64,000 nt of DNA from Aldehydirespirator sp965203575 (GCA_965203575.1 OZ241894.1:2604001-2668000); one strand, 5' to 3'; counted from the stretch's first letter, positions 46,199-56,290 are shown. Notes: generated by a model from the letters alone, not told the origin. Translations and numbers: made by a program.

Positions 46199-46671
46199 GC
46201 CGCCTCCACGTCACCTGCACCATCAACGGCGACCCGGCCGAGTTCCTCTGCGACGGCGGCCAGACCCTGCTCGACGCCCTGCGCGACGAGGTCGGCCTCA
46301 CCGGAGCCAAGGAGGGCTGCGGCACCGGCGACTGCGGGGCCTGCTCCATCGTCATGGACGGGCGCCTGCTGTGCTCGTGCCTGGTGCTCGCCCCCGAAGC
46401 GGAGGGCACAACCATCTCCACCGTGGAGGGGATGGCCACCGGCGACGACCTGCACCCCCTGCAGCAGTGCTTCCTGGAGGGCGCCGCCCTGCAGTGCGGG
46501 GTGTGCACCCCCGGGTTCCTGGTGGCGGCCAAGGCGCTGCTCGACCGCAACCCCGACCCAACCGAGACCGAGATCCGCTACGGCCTGGCCGGCAACCTCT
46601 GCCGGTGCACCGGCTACGACAAGATCGTGCGGGCCGTGCAGGCCGCGGCCGCATCAATGAACGAGAGCTAG
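46195..46671 (+). CDS. Molybdenum hydroxylase [2Fe-2S] (small) subunit
   Basis: 158 residues, usual length. Plant-ferredoxin cluster EGCGTGDCGACSIVMDGRLL and the second cluster QCGVCTPGFL with NLCRCTGYDKI. It relays electrons from Mo to FAD. ATG overlaps the preceding stop; 9 nt to the large subunit. Confidence 0.96.
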   Translation: MSRLHVTCTINGDPAEFLCDGGQTLLDALRDEVGLTGAKEGCGTGDCGACSIVMDGRLLCSCLVLAPEAEGTTISTVEGMATGDDLHPLQQCFLEGAALQCGVCTPGFLVAAKALLDRNPDPTETEIRYGLAGNLCRCTGYDKIVRAVQAAAASMNES

Positions 46672-46680
46672 GAGCCGCAA

Positions 46681-48945
46681 GTGACCGTCACCGAGCCCAA
46701 GCCCCGCTACAAGTACGTCGGCACCCGGCCCGTCCGCCACGACGGGCTCGAGAAGGTGACCGGCCGGGCCCGCTTCGCGGCCGACCTCAACCTGCCGGGC
46801 CAGCTCCACGGCATCGTGGTGCGCTCACCCCACGCCCACGCCCGGATCATCTCCATCGACACGTCCGAGGCCGAGGCCATGCCCGGCGTCAAGGCGGTGA
46901 TCACCGGCGACGACTTCCCGGCCGTCGCTCCCGGCCACCGCCAGTACGACATGTGCGTCAACGTCATCGCCCGCGACAAGGTCTTCTACGAGGGCCACGC
47001 GCTGGCCGCGGTGGCCGCCTCCACCCGCGACCAGGCCCAAGCGGCCGCGGCCGCGGTCAAGGTCACCTACGAGGTGCTGCCGGCGGTGCTCACCATCGAC
47101 CAGGCGCTGGCCCCCGACGCCCCCGTGCTGCACGCCCACATGATGACCGCAGGGGCCGACCCGCCCGCCGAGGAGGCCTCCAACATCAGCAACATCACCC
47201 GCTTCTCCAGCGGCACGGACATGGACGCCGGGTTCGCCGAGGCCGACCTGGTGATCGAGCGGGAGTTCACCACCCAGCCCGTCCACCAGGGCTACATCGA
47301 GCCGCACGCCTGCGTGGCCGACACCGGCCAGGACGGCCACACCACGATCTGGTGCTCCTCGCAGGGGCACTTCAACGTCCGGTCGTCCACCGCGACACTG
47401 CTCGGCTGGGAGAACACCCGCATCCGGGTGATCCCGGCCGAGATCGGCGGCGGCTTCGGCGGCAAGACCACCATCTACCTCGAGCCGCTGGCCGTGGCCC
47501 TGTCGGCCAAGGCGGGTCGCCCGGTGAAGATGGTGATGACCCGCGACGAGGTGTTCCGGGCCACCGGCCCCGCGCCGGGCACCAAGCTCCGCATCAAGCT
47601 CGGCGTCCAGAGCGACGGCAACCTGGTGGCCGGCGACGCCTACCTGATCTACACCAACGGCGCCTACGCCGGCCCCGGTGGGCTGCTGGGCGCCATGACC
47701 GTGTTCGAGTCCTACAACATCCCGCACTTCGACATCGAGGCGCTCGACGTCGTGATCAACACGGCCCGCTCGGCCGCCTACCGGGCGCCGGCCGCGCCCC
47801 TGACCGCCTACGCCATGGAAACGCTGCTCGACGAGGTCGCCACCGAGCTCGGCATCGACGCCATGGATCTGCGGCTCAAGAACGCGGTCACCGAGGGCGA
47901 ACCGTCGACGATGGGCTTCCCGTTCGCCCGCATCGGGTTCGTGGAGTGCCTCGAGGCGGTGCGCGACCATCCGCACTACACCGCTCCGCTAGGACCCAAC
48001 CAGGGCCGGGGACTGGCCGCCGGCTACTGGTTCAACATCGGCGAGTCGTCCAGCGCCACCGTCAACCTCAATGAGGACGGCACTGCCACCGTGGTCACCG
48101 GCAGCCCCGACATCGGCGGCAGCCGGGCCTCGATGGCGCTGATGGCCGCCGAGGAGTTGGGCATCGATCCCATGGACATCCGCCCCGTGGTAGGCGACAC
48201 CGAGGCGGTCGGGTTCACCGACATCACCGAGGGCAGTCGGGCCACGTTCGCCACCGGCATGGCCGTGGTGGAGGCCTGCCGCAAGATGGTGGTCGAGCTG
48301 CGGGGACGGGCGGCCAAGATGATGGGCGTCGATGTTGACGACGTCGACTGGGTGGACGGCCAGGCCGTCTACACCGGCAGCGACGGCGAGAAGGATCCGC
48401 TGTCGGTGGCCGATATCTGCGCCAAGGCCAAGCGCACCGGCGGTCCGCTCACCGCCACCGGGTCGCTGGAGGCCCACGGGGCCGGTCCTGGCTTCGCGGT
48501 GCACCTCTGCGACGTTGAGGTCGACTCCGAGACCGGCGTGGTGCGGGTGGTGCGCTACACCGCCTCGCAGGACGCGGGCACCGCCATCCATCCCAGCTAC
48601 GTGGAGGGCCAGATCCAGGGCGGCGTCGCCCAGGGAGTGGGCTGGGCCCTCAACGAGGAGTACATCTACGACTCCGACGGCGTGATGGAGAACCCCAGTT
48701 TCCTCGACTACCGGGTGCCGGTGGCCTCGGACCTGCCCATGATCGACGCCATCATCGTGGAGGTCCCCAACCCGGCCCATCCCTACGGCGTGCGCGGCGT
48801 GGGGGAGACCGGCATCGTGCCCCCGATACCGGCGGTGGCCAACGCCATCTACAACGCCACCGGCTGCCGCATCCGCGACCTGCCGATGTCGCCCATCAGG
48901 GTGCTGGAGGCCATCACCGCCAACGGCGGCTCCAACGGCTCATAG
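46681..48945 (+). CDS. Molybdenum hydroxylase molybdopterin (large) subunit, substrate unknown
   Basis: 754 residues from GTG 46681. Family signatures are RHDGLEKVTGRARFAADLNL, GGGFGGKTTIYLEPLAVALS and the late GVGETGIVPPIPAVANAIYN with the catalytic Glu. The active-site loop reads SAAYRAPAAPLTAYA, neither the form I CO dehydrogenase loop (AYRCSFR) nor the form II loop (AYRGAGR), so CO oxidation is unlikely. It may hydroxylate a purine, aldehyde or N-heterocycle. A decayed copy of its C-terminal region lies at 58285. Confidence 0.92.
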   Translation: MTVTEPKPRYKYVGTRPVRHDGLEKVTGRARFAADLNLPGQLHGIVVRSPHAHARIISIDTSEAEAMPGVKAVITGDDFPAVAPGHRQYDMCVNVIARDKVFYEGHALAAVAASTRDQAQAAAAAVKVTYEVLPAVLTIDQALAPDAPVLHAHMMTAGADPPAEEASNISNITRFSSGTDMDAGFAEADLVIEREFTTQPVHQGYIEPHACVADTGQDGHTTIWCSSQGHFNVRSSTATLLGWENTRIRVIPAEIGGGFGGKTTIYLEPLAVALSAKAGRPVKMVMTRDEVFRATGPAPGTKLRIKLGVQSDGNLVAGDAYLIYTNGAYAGPGGLLGAMTVFESYNIPHFDIEALDVVINTARSAAYRAPAAPLTAYAMETLLDEVATELGIDAMDLRLKNAVTEGEPSTMGFPFARIGFVECLEAVRDHPHYTAPLGPNQGRGLAAGYWFNIGESSSATVNLNEDGTATVVTGSPDIGGSRASMALMAAEELGIDPMDIRPVVGDTEAVGFTDITEGSRATFATGMAVVEACRKMVVELRGRAAKMMGVDVDDVDWVDGQAVYTGSDGEKDPLSVADICAKAKRTGGPLTATGSLEAHGAGPGFAVHLCDVEVDSETGVVRVVRYTASQDAGTAIHPSYVEGQIQGGVAQGVGWALNEEYIYDSDGVMENPSFLDYRVPVASDLPMIDAIIVEVPNPAHPYGVRGVGETGIVPPIPAVANAIYNATGCRIRDLPMSPIRVLEAITANGGSNGS

Positions 48946-48981
48946 GACGTTCCGACAGGGCCGCGTCTGCGGGAGGCGCCG

Positions 48982-49230
48982 ATGGCGGTCAGCGTCCACC
49001 TGAGTTCCAACCTGCGGGGTCCCACCGGAGGGCTCGCCGAGATTGAGGCGGAGGGAGCCACCGTAGGCGCCCTCATCGATGACCTCGACCGTCGCCACCC
49101 GGGCTTGGGCGACGCCCTGCGGTCCGGTGTGTCGGTCGTGATCGACGGCCTGCTCATCGCCCACCCCGAGTACGAGCCCCTGGCCGACGGCGCGCAGGTC
49201 TACTTCGTCCCCCAGACCGCCGGCGGCTGA
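48982..49230 (+). CDS. MoaD/ThiS family small sulfur-carrier protein
   Basis: 82 residues, beta-grasp fold, ending in the Gly-Gly (TAGG) needed for thiocarboxylation. Position 36 nt after the Mo-hydroxylase suggests service in molybdopterin synthesis or sulfuration for that enzyme; ThiS-like or other sulfur transfer remains possible. Confidence 0.82.
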   Translation: MAVSVHLSSNLRGPTGGLAEIEAEGATVGALIDDLDRRHPGLGDALRSGVSVVIDGLLIAHPEYEPLADGAQVYFVPQTAGG

Positions 49231-49258
49231 CCGGCGCATCGATCGATCAGGAACCTCA

Positions 49259-49507
49259 CTACTCGTCGACAGCCACGGGTGCCAGTGTGTCGCGTGCGAT
49301 GACCGCGTGCGCATAGGCGGTACAGGCGAGAATGTCATCCAGTTCGAGACCGGGGTAGTCGTCCAGAATGACTTCTGGCGTGACACCTTGGGCCAGCAGG
49401 CTCAACACCAACTCCACCGACAACCGCAGGTCGCGGATGATGGGCTTACCGCCGAAGATGTCGGGGCGGGCGGTGATGCGTTGAAGGAGTTCTGCGTTGG
49501 CGGGCAC
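49259..49507 (-). CDS. DUF433 small protein, antitoxin-like
   Basis: 82 residues from GTG 49507. It shows RPDIFGGKPIIRDLRLSVEL and LDDYPGLELDDILACTAYA, the DUF433 helix-turn-helix pattern often paired with a VapC-like toxin. No partner adjoins, so it may be orphaned. It begins the defence-type region. Confidence 0.8.
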   Translation of the reverse strand: MPANAELLQRITARPDIFGGKPIIRDLRLSVELVLSLLAQGVTPEVILDDYPGLELDDILACTAYAHAVIARDTLAPVAVDE

Positions 49508-49605
49508 GATCCACCCCCCGGCGCCGGTCGCCGGCTCTCTAGGCGAGACCGTCAGCGTACCGCGCCTCGGGACGGCACCGCCCGTGCTCCTGTAACTTCA
49601 AACCT

Positions 49606-51144
49606 GTGCCGCTCACGATCACCGAGTTGGAGTCGAAGCTGTGGGGTGCCGCCGACATCCTGCGCGGCCAGATCGACTCCAGCGACTACAAGAACTTTAT
49701 CTTCTCAGTGCTGTTCCTGAAGCGGCTCTCCGACCGCTTCGCCGAGGAGGTGGACAGCGCCGTCCGTGATGGCCTCGACCGCGAGGTGGCAGAAAGCGAC
49801 CACGACGAGCACGAGTTCTTCGTCCCGCCCGAGGCCCGCTGGAGCGAGATCGTCCGCCACTCTATGAACCTCGGCGAGGTCCTGAACCGTGCCAGCGCCG
49901 AGATCGAGGAGGCGAATGCGCCGCGGCTTGACGGCGTGCTGCGCAACACGAACTGGAACGACGAGTCGAAGCTCGGCGGTCCCAGCAGCCGCGACCGCAT
50001 CATCGGGAGCCTCCTGCGCCACTTCGACACCCTTGACCTGAGCGACGCCAACCTCACCACCGACGGCGAGCATGGTGCCGTCAACGTCCTCGGCGACGCC
50101 TACGAGTACCTGATCCGGCAGTTCGCCGACGACGCCGGCAAGAAGGGCGGCGAGTTCTACACGCCCCGCTCGGTGGTCCGGCTCATCGTCGAGCTGCTCG
50201 AACCGGCCGAGGGCATGCGGATCTGCGACCCGACGGCGGGATCGGCCGGCATGCTCATCTACACCGCTCAGTACGTGGCCGAGCAGGGCGGCGATCCCCG
50301 CAACCTCGTGCTGCACGGCCAGGAGCGCAACCTAGGCACCCTCGCCATCGGCAAGCTGAATCTGTTGCTGCACGGCCTGCGCTCGGCGCGCTATGAGGCC
50401 GGCGACGTGATCAGCGACCCGCAGCTGCGCGACGAGCGGGGCCGCCTGCTCGCCTACGACCGGGTGATCGCCAATCCTCCGTTCAGCCTGAAGGCTTGGG
50501 GCCGCGACTTCGCCCCCAGCGACCCGCATCACCGTTTCGACCGCTACGGCGCGATACCGCCCAAGACCAAGGGCGACCTGGCTTTCGTGCAGCACATGCT
50601 CGCGGTCACGAACCCCGAAGGGATGGTCGGCGTGGTGATGCCGCACGGCATCCTGTTCCGTGGCGGGGCCGAAGGGACGATCCGCAAGGGCATGATCGAG
50701 GCCGACCTGTTCGAGGCGGTGATCGGGCTGGCCCCCAACCTCTTCTACGGGGCCAGCATCCCGGTGGCGATCTGCGTCCTCAACAAGGCCAAGCCGGCCG
50801 AACGCCGCGAAAAGGTGCTGTTCATCGACGCCGCCCAGCCCGACTACTTCCGCGCCGGGAAGGCCCAGAACTACCTCGACCTTGAGCATGTGGCGTCCAT
50901 CGTCGCGGCCTTCCGCTCATACGAGGAGGTCGAGCGCTTCGCCCATGTGGCCGACCTCGACGAGATCGCGGCCAACGACCACAACCTGAACATCAGCCGC
51001 TACGTCGACACCAGCGAGCCGGTCGAGGTCCTGAGCGTCGAGGAGGCCCTCGCCCAACTCCGCGACGCCGAGCGCAAGCGTGACGAGGCCGCCGCCCGCA
51101 TGGACGAACTGCTAGCAGGCCTGGGCTATGCCACCGACAGCTAG
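49606..51144 (+). CDS. hsdM: Type I restriction-modification methyltransferase subunit
   Basis: 512 residues from GTG 49606. N-terminal HsdM helices (YKNFIFSVLFLKRLSDRF), AdoMet site with GEFYTPRSVVRLIVELLEP and DPTAGSAGMLIYTA, catalytic NPPFSLKAWG. Complete. It methylates adenine in complex with HsdS, which here is only a remnant (52139). hicA starts within its last codons. Confidence 0.95.
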   Translation: MPLTITELESKLWGAADILRGQIDSSDYKNFIFSVLFLKRLSDRFAEEVDSAVRDGLDREVAESDHDEHEFFVPPEARWSEIVRHSMNLGEVLNRASAEIEEANAPRLDGVLRNTNWNDESKLGGPSSRDRIIGSLLRHFDTLDLSDANLTTDGEHGAVNVLGDAYEYLIRQFADDAGKKGGEFYTPRSVVRLIVELLEPAEGMRICDPTAGSAGMLIYTAQYVAEQGGDPRNLVLHGQERNLGTLAIGKLNLLLHGLRSARYEAGDVISDPQLRDERGRLLAYDRVIANPPFSLKAWGRDFAPSDPHHRFDRYGAIPPKTKGDLAFVQHMLAVTNPEGMVGVVMPHGILFRGGAEGTIRKGMIEADLFEAVIGLAPNLFYGASIPVAICVLNKAKPAERREKVLFIDAAQPDYFRAGKAQNYLDLEHVASIVAAFRSYEEVERFAHVADLDEIAANDHNLNISRYVDTSEPVEVLSVEEALAQLRDAERKRDEAAARMDELLAGLGYATDS

Positions 51145-51319
51145 GGAGGCGATCCGCATCGTCGAGCGCGACGGCTGGTTCCATGTGGGAACGAAGGGCG
51201 GTCATCGCCAGTTCCGCCATGCTGTCAAGCCGGGGCGGGTGACGATCTCCGGCAATCTGGGCACGACGCTGAAGAAGGGAACCTGGGGACGTATCCTTCG
51301 GCAGGCAGGTTTGAAGTAG
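51128..51319 (+). CDS. hicA: HicA family mRNA interferase toxin
   Basis: 63 residues, normal size. It has the double-stranded RNA-binding-like fold with the catalytic His in GTKGGHRQFRHAVKPGRVTI. The start overlaps hsdM by 17 nt. It precedes three HicB-type genes. Confidence 0.88.
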   Translation: MPPTAREAIRIVERDGWFHVGTKGGHRQFRHAVKPGRVTISGNLGTTLKKGTWGRILRQAGLK

Positions 51320-51342
51320 GTACGACACGAGGAGCGTGATCC

Positions 51343-51708
51343 ATGAAGCTGACTTATGCGGTCGTATTCGAGAAGGCACCCAGCAACTGGTGTGCGTATG
51401 CGCCGGACGTACCCGGATGCGGCAGTGCTGGCGACACTTGGGAGGAGATGCTCGAGATGATCGATGAGGCCCTCACGTTCCATCTTGAGGGACTCTTGGA
51501 GGAAGGCGATCCACTGCCGGAGCCAAAGATGTCGATCGACGAGGCAATCGCCCACCACATCGCAGCGATATCGGACGACGCGATGGAGCCCTATCTCGAG
51601 TCCTACGACTTCCCGCCCACGGTCGCTACTCGGTTCGAGTTCGTCGAGATCGAGGTCCCCGTCCCAGAGCCCGCCCCGGCAGTCCTCGAAGCCGTCCAGG
51701 CAAGTTGA
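51343..51708 (+). CDS. hicB: HicB family antitoxin, copy 1
   Basis: 121 residues. MKLTYAVVFEKAPSNWCAYA and PDVPGCGSAGDTWEEMLEMI match the HicB degenerate RNase H fold. It would neutralise HicA. Preceded by a leader (CACGAGGAGCGTGATCC) repeated before the next two genes. Confidence 0.88.
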   Translation: MKLTYAVVFEKAPSNWCAYAPDVPGCGSAGDTWEEMLEMIDEALTFHLEGLLEEGDPLPEPKMSIDEAIAHHIAAISDDAMEPYLESYDFPPTVATRFEFVEIEVPVPEPAPAVLEAVQAS

Positions 51709-51740
51709 GCCTGGCAGGGGCGACAGGAGGATCCTGACCT

Positions 51741-52106
51741 GTGAAGCTGACGTACACGGTCGTGTTCATCTTGGACGCCAACGGCTGGGATGCCTACGTG
51801 CCGGACGTGCCGGGGTGCGTAAGCGTGGGCGATACTTGGGAGGAGATGCTTGAGATGATCGATGAAGCTCTTACGTTCCATCTTGAGGGCCTCTTGGAGG
51901 ACGGCGGTCCGCTGCCGGAGCCCAAGATGTCAATCGAGGACGCCGTCACCTACCACCTGGAACTCGCCGACGACGACCTCGGGGATCTCGGACTGGACTT
52001 TGGTGATGCGCCGCCGACCCTCGCGACACGGTTCGAGCCCGTAGAGATCGAGGTCTGCGTCCCAGAGCCCGCCCCGACGGTCCTCGAAGCCGTCCAAGCA
52101 CGTTGA
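51741..52106 (+). CDS. HicB family antitoxin, copy 2
   Basis: 121 residues from a GTG start with AGGAGG upstream. About 70% like copy 1 by eye (DVPGCVSVGDTWEEMLEMID). It is a tandem duplicate together with its leader. Its separate toxin is not seen. Confidence 0.85.
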   Translation: MKLTYTVVFILDANGWDAYVPDVPGCVSVGDTWEEMLEMIDEALTFHLEGLLEDGGPLPEPKMSIEDAVTYHLELADDDLGDLGLDFGDAPPTLATRFEPVEIEVCVPEPAPTVLEAVQAR

Positions 52107-52138
52107 CCCTGGCAGGCACGACATGAGGACCGTGGTCC

Positions 52139-52531
52139 ATGAAGCTGACTTATGTGGCCGCTTTCGAGAAGACGCCCAATAACTGGGCTGCATTCACAAC
52201 CAATCAGGGGTTTCAGAGTCTCGTCGCGAAGAACGGCATCGACAGTCTCTGGTTGTACTACTGCATCTCGTCGAAGAACCGCGAACTCATGCAGCGAGGT
52301 GCCGGAAGCACCTTTCGGGAAGTGTCTCGCGACGCTGTGCGCAGTCTTCCCGTCCTTCTTCCGCCACTCGCTGAGCAGCGGGCTATCGCTGCTGTGCTTG
52401 ACAGCGTTGACGCCGCTATCGAGCGGGCGCGTGAGGAGTGCTGCGAGCTGTGGTCGCTGCAAGCGTCTACAGCGGACGCGCTCCTGACAGGTCGCGTGCG
52501 CGTGGATCATCCGAAGAAGAAAGAGCTATGA
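52139..52531 (+). CDS. Chimera of a HicB N-terminus and a truncated HsdS C-terminus
   Basis: 130 residues. The first 19 (MKLTYVAAFEKTPNNWAAF) and the leader copy hicB. From about residue 20 the protein is the C-terminal part of a type I specificity subunit: SLWLYYCISSKNRELM, GSTFREVSRDAVRSLPVLLP, and PLAEQRAIAAVLDSVDAAIE. Most of HsdS, including the first target-recognition domain, is missing. This looks like insertion of hic copies into hsdS with loss of its front. DNA specificity from this fragment is unlikely. Confidence 0.85.
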   Translation: MKLTYVAAFEKTPNNWAAFTTNQGFQSLVAKNGIDSLWLYYCISSKNRELMQRGAGSTFREVSRDAVRSLPVLLPPLAEQRAIAAVLDSVDAAIERAREECCELWSLQASTADALLTGRVRVDHPKKKEL

Positions 52532-52827
52532 ACCAACTCGGAAGAGATGAAGTCCTAGAGACACTCCGAGCGCACAAGCCGACCCTTGTCGAACGGTTCG
52601 GGGTGACGAGTCTGACCGTGTTCGGCTCGTTCGCTCGTGATGAGGCCACTGAGACGAGCGACCTCGACATTCTTGTGCGGTTCGACGGACCGGCGACATC
52701 GAAGACCTACTTTGGTGTTCAGTTCTACATCGAGGATCTACTGGGCTGTGATGTCGACCTCGTGACCGACAAGGCTCTTCGCGCCGAGATCCGTCCCTAT
52801 GTGGAGCGCCAGGCCGTAGATGTCTGA
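52528..52827 (+). CDS. mntA: MNT nucleotidyltransferase antitoxin
   Basis: 99 residues with the minimal nucleotidyltransferase motif GSFARDEATETSDLDILV (GSxAR...DxD). It overlaps the chimera by 4 nt and hepT by 8 nt. In characterised MntA/HepT pairs it AMP-ylates the HEPN toxin. Confidence 0.92.
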   Translation: MNQLGRDEVLETLRAHKPTLVERFGVTSLTVFGSFARDEATETSDLDILVRFDGPATSKTYFGVQFYIEDLLGCDVDLVTDKALRAEIRPYVERQAVDV

Positions 52828-53182
52828 GCAGGGTGAAAGCACGCGCCACTGGCGGCTCTACGTTCAAGACATGATCGACTTCGCGGAGCGTGCTGTCGCC
52901 TACACAGCGGGGTTCGACCAGGAAGCCTTCATTGGCGACGGGCGCACCTACGACACCACGTTGCGCAAGCTGGTACTCATCGGAGAAGCAGCGACCCACA
53001 TCCCGAACGAAGTTCGCGAGGCGAACCCTCAGATCAGGTGGCGCCAGGTCGTCGCGACTCGGAACCGGCTGGTACACGGCTACTTGGGCCTTGATGACGA
53101 TGTGATCTGGGACATCATTCAGACGGACCTCCCCGACTTGCTTATGAAGGTGAGGCGGCTGTTGGAGGAGGGTCAGCCATAG
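52820..53182 (+). CDS. hepT: HEPN family RNase toxin, HepT type
   Basis: 120 residues with the HEPN catalytic RNRLVH and the following Tyr (GYLGLDDDVIWD), target of AMP-ylation in the family. Toxic partner of MntA. The hsdR reading frame begins right at its stop. Confidence 0.92.
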   Translation: MSEQGESTRHWRLYVQDMIDFAERAVAYTAGFDQEAFIGDGRTYDTTLRKLVLIGEAATHIPNEVREANPQIRWRQVVATRNRLVHGYLGLDDDVIWDIIQTDLPDLLMKVRRLLEEGQP

Positions 53183-53235
53183 TCTCCGTTGCCAAGCTCA
53201 ACGAGCTTGAACTCGCCGAGAAACCGGCCCGGGAG

Positions 53236-56200
53236 ATGTTGGAGCGTCTTGGCTGGGCGTATGTGCCGCGGGAGACGCTTGCATTGGAGCGTGACGATGA
53301 GCGGGATGTGCTGCTGGTCGGTCGGCTCACCGCGGCTCTCAAGCGTCTCAATCCTTGGATGACCGACGACCAGGCGCAGCGGGTTATCTTCAATCTGCAG
53401 CACCTCGATGCCACTGGCCTGGCCCGCAACCAGGCTGTCCATGAGTACCTGTCGCACGGTATGCCCCTCACCGTCGACCGGGGTGGCCGCCAGGAAACGC
53501 CCACTGTGCGCTTCTTCGACTTTGAGCATCCAGAGCCGGGCGTGGGTCTGAACGAGTACGTCGTCACCACGCAGTTCCGGGTGCGCCGCGGCAGCGAGCG
53601 CGGAGCACGGCGCACCAGCGAGAACGATGAGCGCGTCGTCAAGCCCGATCTGGTGCTGTTCGTGAACGGCATCCCACTCGTCGTCATGGAGGCCAAGTCG
53701 CCGACGCTGCTGGAGATCTGGAAGCAGCAGGCGGTCAAGCAGCTGCACCGCTACCAGGAGGCAGGTCCGGAGTGGCACGGCGCGGGTGCCCCCGAGCTCT
53801 TTGACACCAATCTGCTATGCGTTGCCAACTGCGGCGCCGACGCGCACTTCGGGGCCGTCGGCGCGCCCGCGAACGCCTACACCGGCTGGAAGGCGATCGA
53901 GCCGTTCACCGAGAGCGACTTCGAACACCGACTCGGCACGCCACCAGAGGGTCAGGCGCGGCTCATCGCCGGCCTGCTCAATCCCATGGTCCTGCTCGAC
54001 ATCCTGCGTGACTTCGTGGTCTATGAGCACGAGCAGGGACGGCTCACCAAGAAGCTGCCGCGCTACCAGCAGTACCGGGCCGTGACCCGCGCCCTCGAGC
54101 GCATCGTGCGGGGCCGCTCGCCGGCCGAGCGCGGCGGGGTCGTCTGGCACACGCAGGGCTCCGGCAAGTCGCTGACGATGCTGTGGCTCGCCACCAAGCT
54201 GCGGCGCACGCCCGCCCTGCGGAACCCCACCATCGTCGTAGTCACCGATCGCACCCAGCTCGACCGGCAGATCACCCGCACCTTCCGCCAGTCTGCCGTC
54301 GACGTACCGGAGCGGGCCAAGACCACCCGGCGTCTCCGCGAGCTGCTGCAGACCAACAACGGCCGCACGATCATGACCACCATCCAGAAGTTCGAGGACG
54401 TGCTGAACGCGCCCGCCGGCCCGCGCGCCTTCCTCAACGACGCCGACAACGTCATCGTGATGGTCGACGAGGCCCACCGCACGCAGTACGGGCGCCTCGC
54501 CGCGAAGATGCGAGCGGCAATGCCGCAGGCCACCTTCGTGGGCTTCACCGGCACCCCCATCGACAAGGGCTTCCGGCGCACAACGATGGGAGTGTTCGGC
54601 GACCTGATCGACTCCTACACCATCCCGCAGTCCGTCGAAGATCGCACCACGGTCCCCATCCACTACGAGGCCCGGCTCCCCGACCTGCACATCGAAGGCC
54701 CGCAGACGCTCGACCGGCTGTTCGAGGCGCTATTCGGAGACGAACCCGAAGCGACGCGCACCGAGATCCGGCGCCGCTACGCCAACAAGGAGCGCATCGC
54801 GGAGGCCGCCAAACGCATCGAGCAGATCGCGCTTGACATCTCCGAGCACTTCGCCAAGAAAGTCCAGCCGAACGGGTTCAAGGCCCAAGTCGTGGCCGCG
54901 AGCCGCGCCGCCGCGTTGCGTTACGCGCAGCATCTCACGGACTTCGGCCAGTCGGCCTACCCGATCATCACCACCTCCCACAACGACGGCCCCGAGTTCG
55001 ATCAAGCCAAGGAACTGGATCAAGCCAAGATCGTCGAGGACTTCATCGACCCCGACGGCGAGCCGCAGATACTGGTGGTGGTCGACAAGCTCATCACGGG
55101 CTTCGACGCGCCCGTCGAGCAGGTCCTCTATCTCGACCGGTCCATCCGGGAGCACACGCTGCTGCAGACCATCGCACGGGTGAACCGCCGCTTCTCGCAC
55201 ACCAAGAACGGCGCCTCGACGGAGAAGCACTACGGGCTAGTGGTCGACTACCACGGCGTCTCACGCGAGCTCGAGGACGCCCTCGCCGTCTTCGACGACA
55301 GCGACGTCCAGCAGGCGCTCACCGAACTGGAGGACCCTGGTCCCGTCATTCAGGCTGCCGCCGACAGCGCCGAAGCCCACTTCCGCGGCCTCGACCTCGA
55401 CGACCCGTGGTCGTGTGCGCCACTTCGCCGCTGACGCGGCCACCGAGGGCGACTACAAGGCCGACGCCTACGAACGGTTCGACCGCGACTACAGCGACTT
55501 CTCGAGACTGATGGACCAATACCTGCCCGACCCCGCGGCGCTCGCCTACCTCGACCGCTTGCGCCGGCTCACCATCATCCGGTCCTACACACGCGCCCAG
55601 TTCCTGCGGGAGCGGGCCGACATCGACTGGACCGCCGTCGGAGCGAAGGTCAAGCAACTGCTCGACTCGCGCATCGACGCCAGCGTCCGGAAACTGATGG
55701 CACCCGTCTCCATCCTCGACCGCGACTTCGAACAGAAGATCGAGAGCCTGCCCCACGACGAGGCCCGGGCTTCGCTCATGGAACACGCGCTGCAGGCGCA
55801 GATCAACGAAAGGATCGCCGAGAATCCCGCCCTCTACGAACGGCTCTCGGTGGCGCTCGCCCGCATCATCGGGGAGCTGCGGGCCAAGGTGATCGACGCG
55901 GCCGAGGGCTGCAAGCGCATGGCCGCGCTGCGCAAGCAGGTCACCGAGGAGGAAACGTTCGCCGCAGACCAAGGCCTCACGCCGATGTCGTACGCGGTCT
56001 ACGGCCTGTTGGCGCGCAAGCGCGAGGAAGGCGGCTCCCCACCCGCAATATCGGAGCCTGCGGAGCTCCAACCCGCCGACATCGACGCCAAGGTGAAGGA
56101 GATGGCCCTCGACATCGAGGACATCGTCCAAAGGCTCGAGTCCCTGATCGACTGGCACGAGAACCTCGAAAGTCAGCGCGAGGTCCGGCGGGACATCAAG

Positions 56201-56290
56201 CGTCGCCTTCGAGCCGGCCGTTACGACGAGGGCGACGTCGAAGAGCTGGCCCGCCAAGTGATGGAGATGGCCCGAAAGCGGCGCTCGTGA
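53236..56290 (+). pseudogene. hsdR: Type I restriction endonuclease subunit, frameshifted
   Basis: Two frames cover one HsdR. The first (53236-55434) has the nuclease motif VVKPDLVLFVNGIPLVVMEA and helicase motifs THTQGSGKSLTMLWLAT-like (Walker A GSGKS), MVDEAHRTQYGRL, GFTGTPIDKGF, and TIARVNRRFSH. The second (55415-56290) resumes at RHFAADAATEGDYKADAYER with the C-terminal helical domain. Homology runs straight across, so a one-base shift near 55412 broke the gene, unless this is a sequence error. Conserved residues (VAKLNELELAEKPAREM) precede the first ATG at 53236 back to hepT without a normal start codon. Confidence 0.82.

Noticed and set aside
46681..48945. CO dehydrogenase (coxL) call for the Mo operon
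   Set aside because: The large subunit lacks both the form I and form II active-site loops, so only a general Mo-hydroxylase call is supported.
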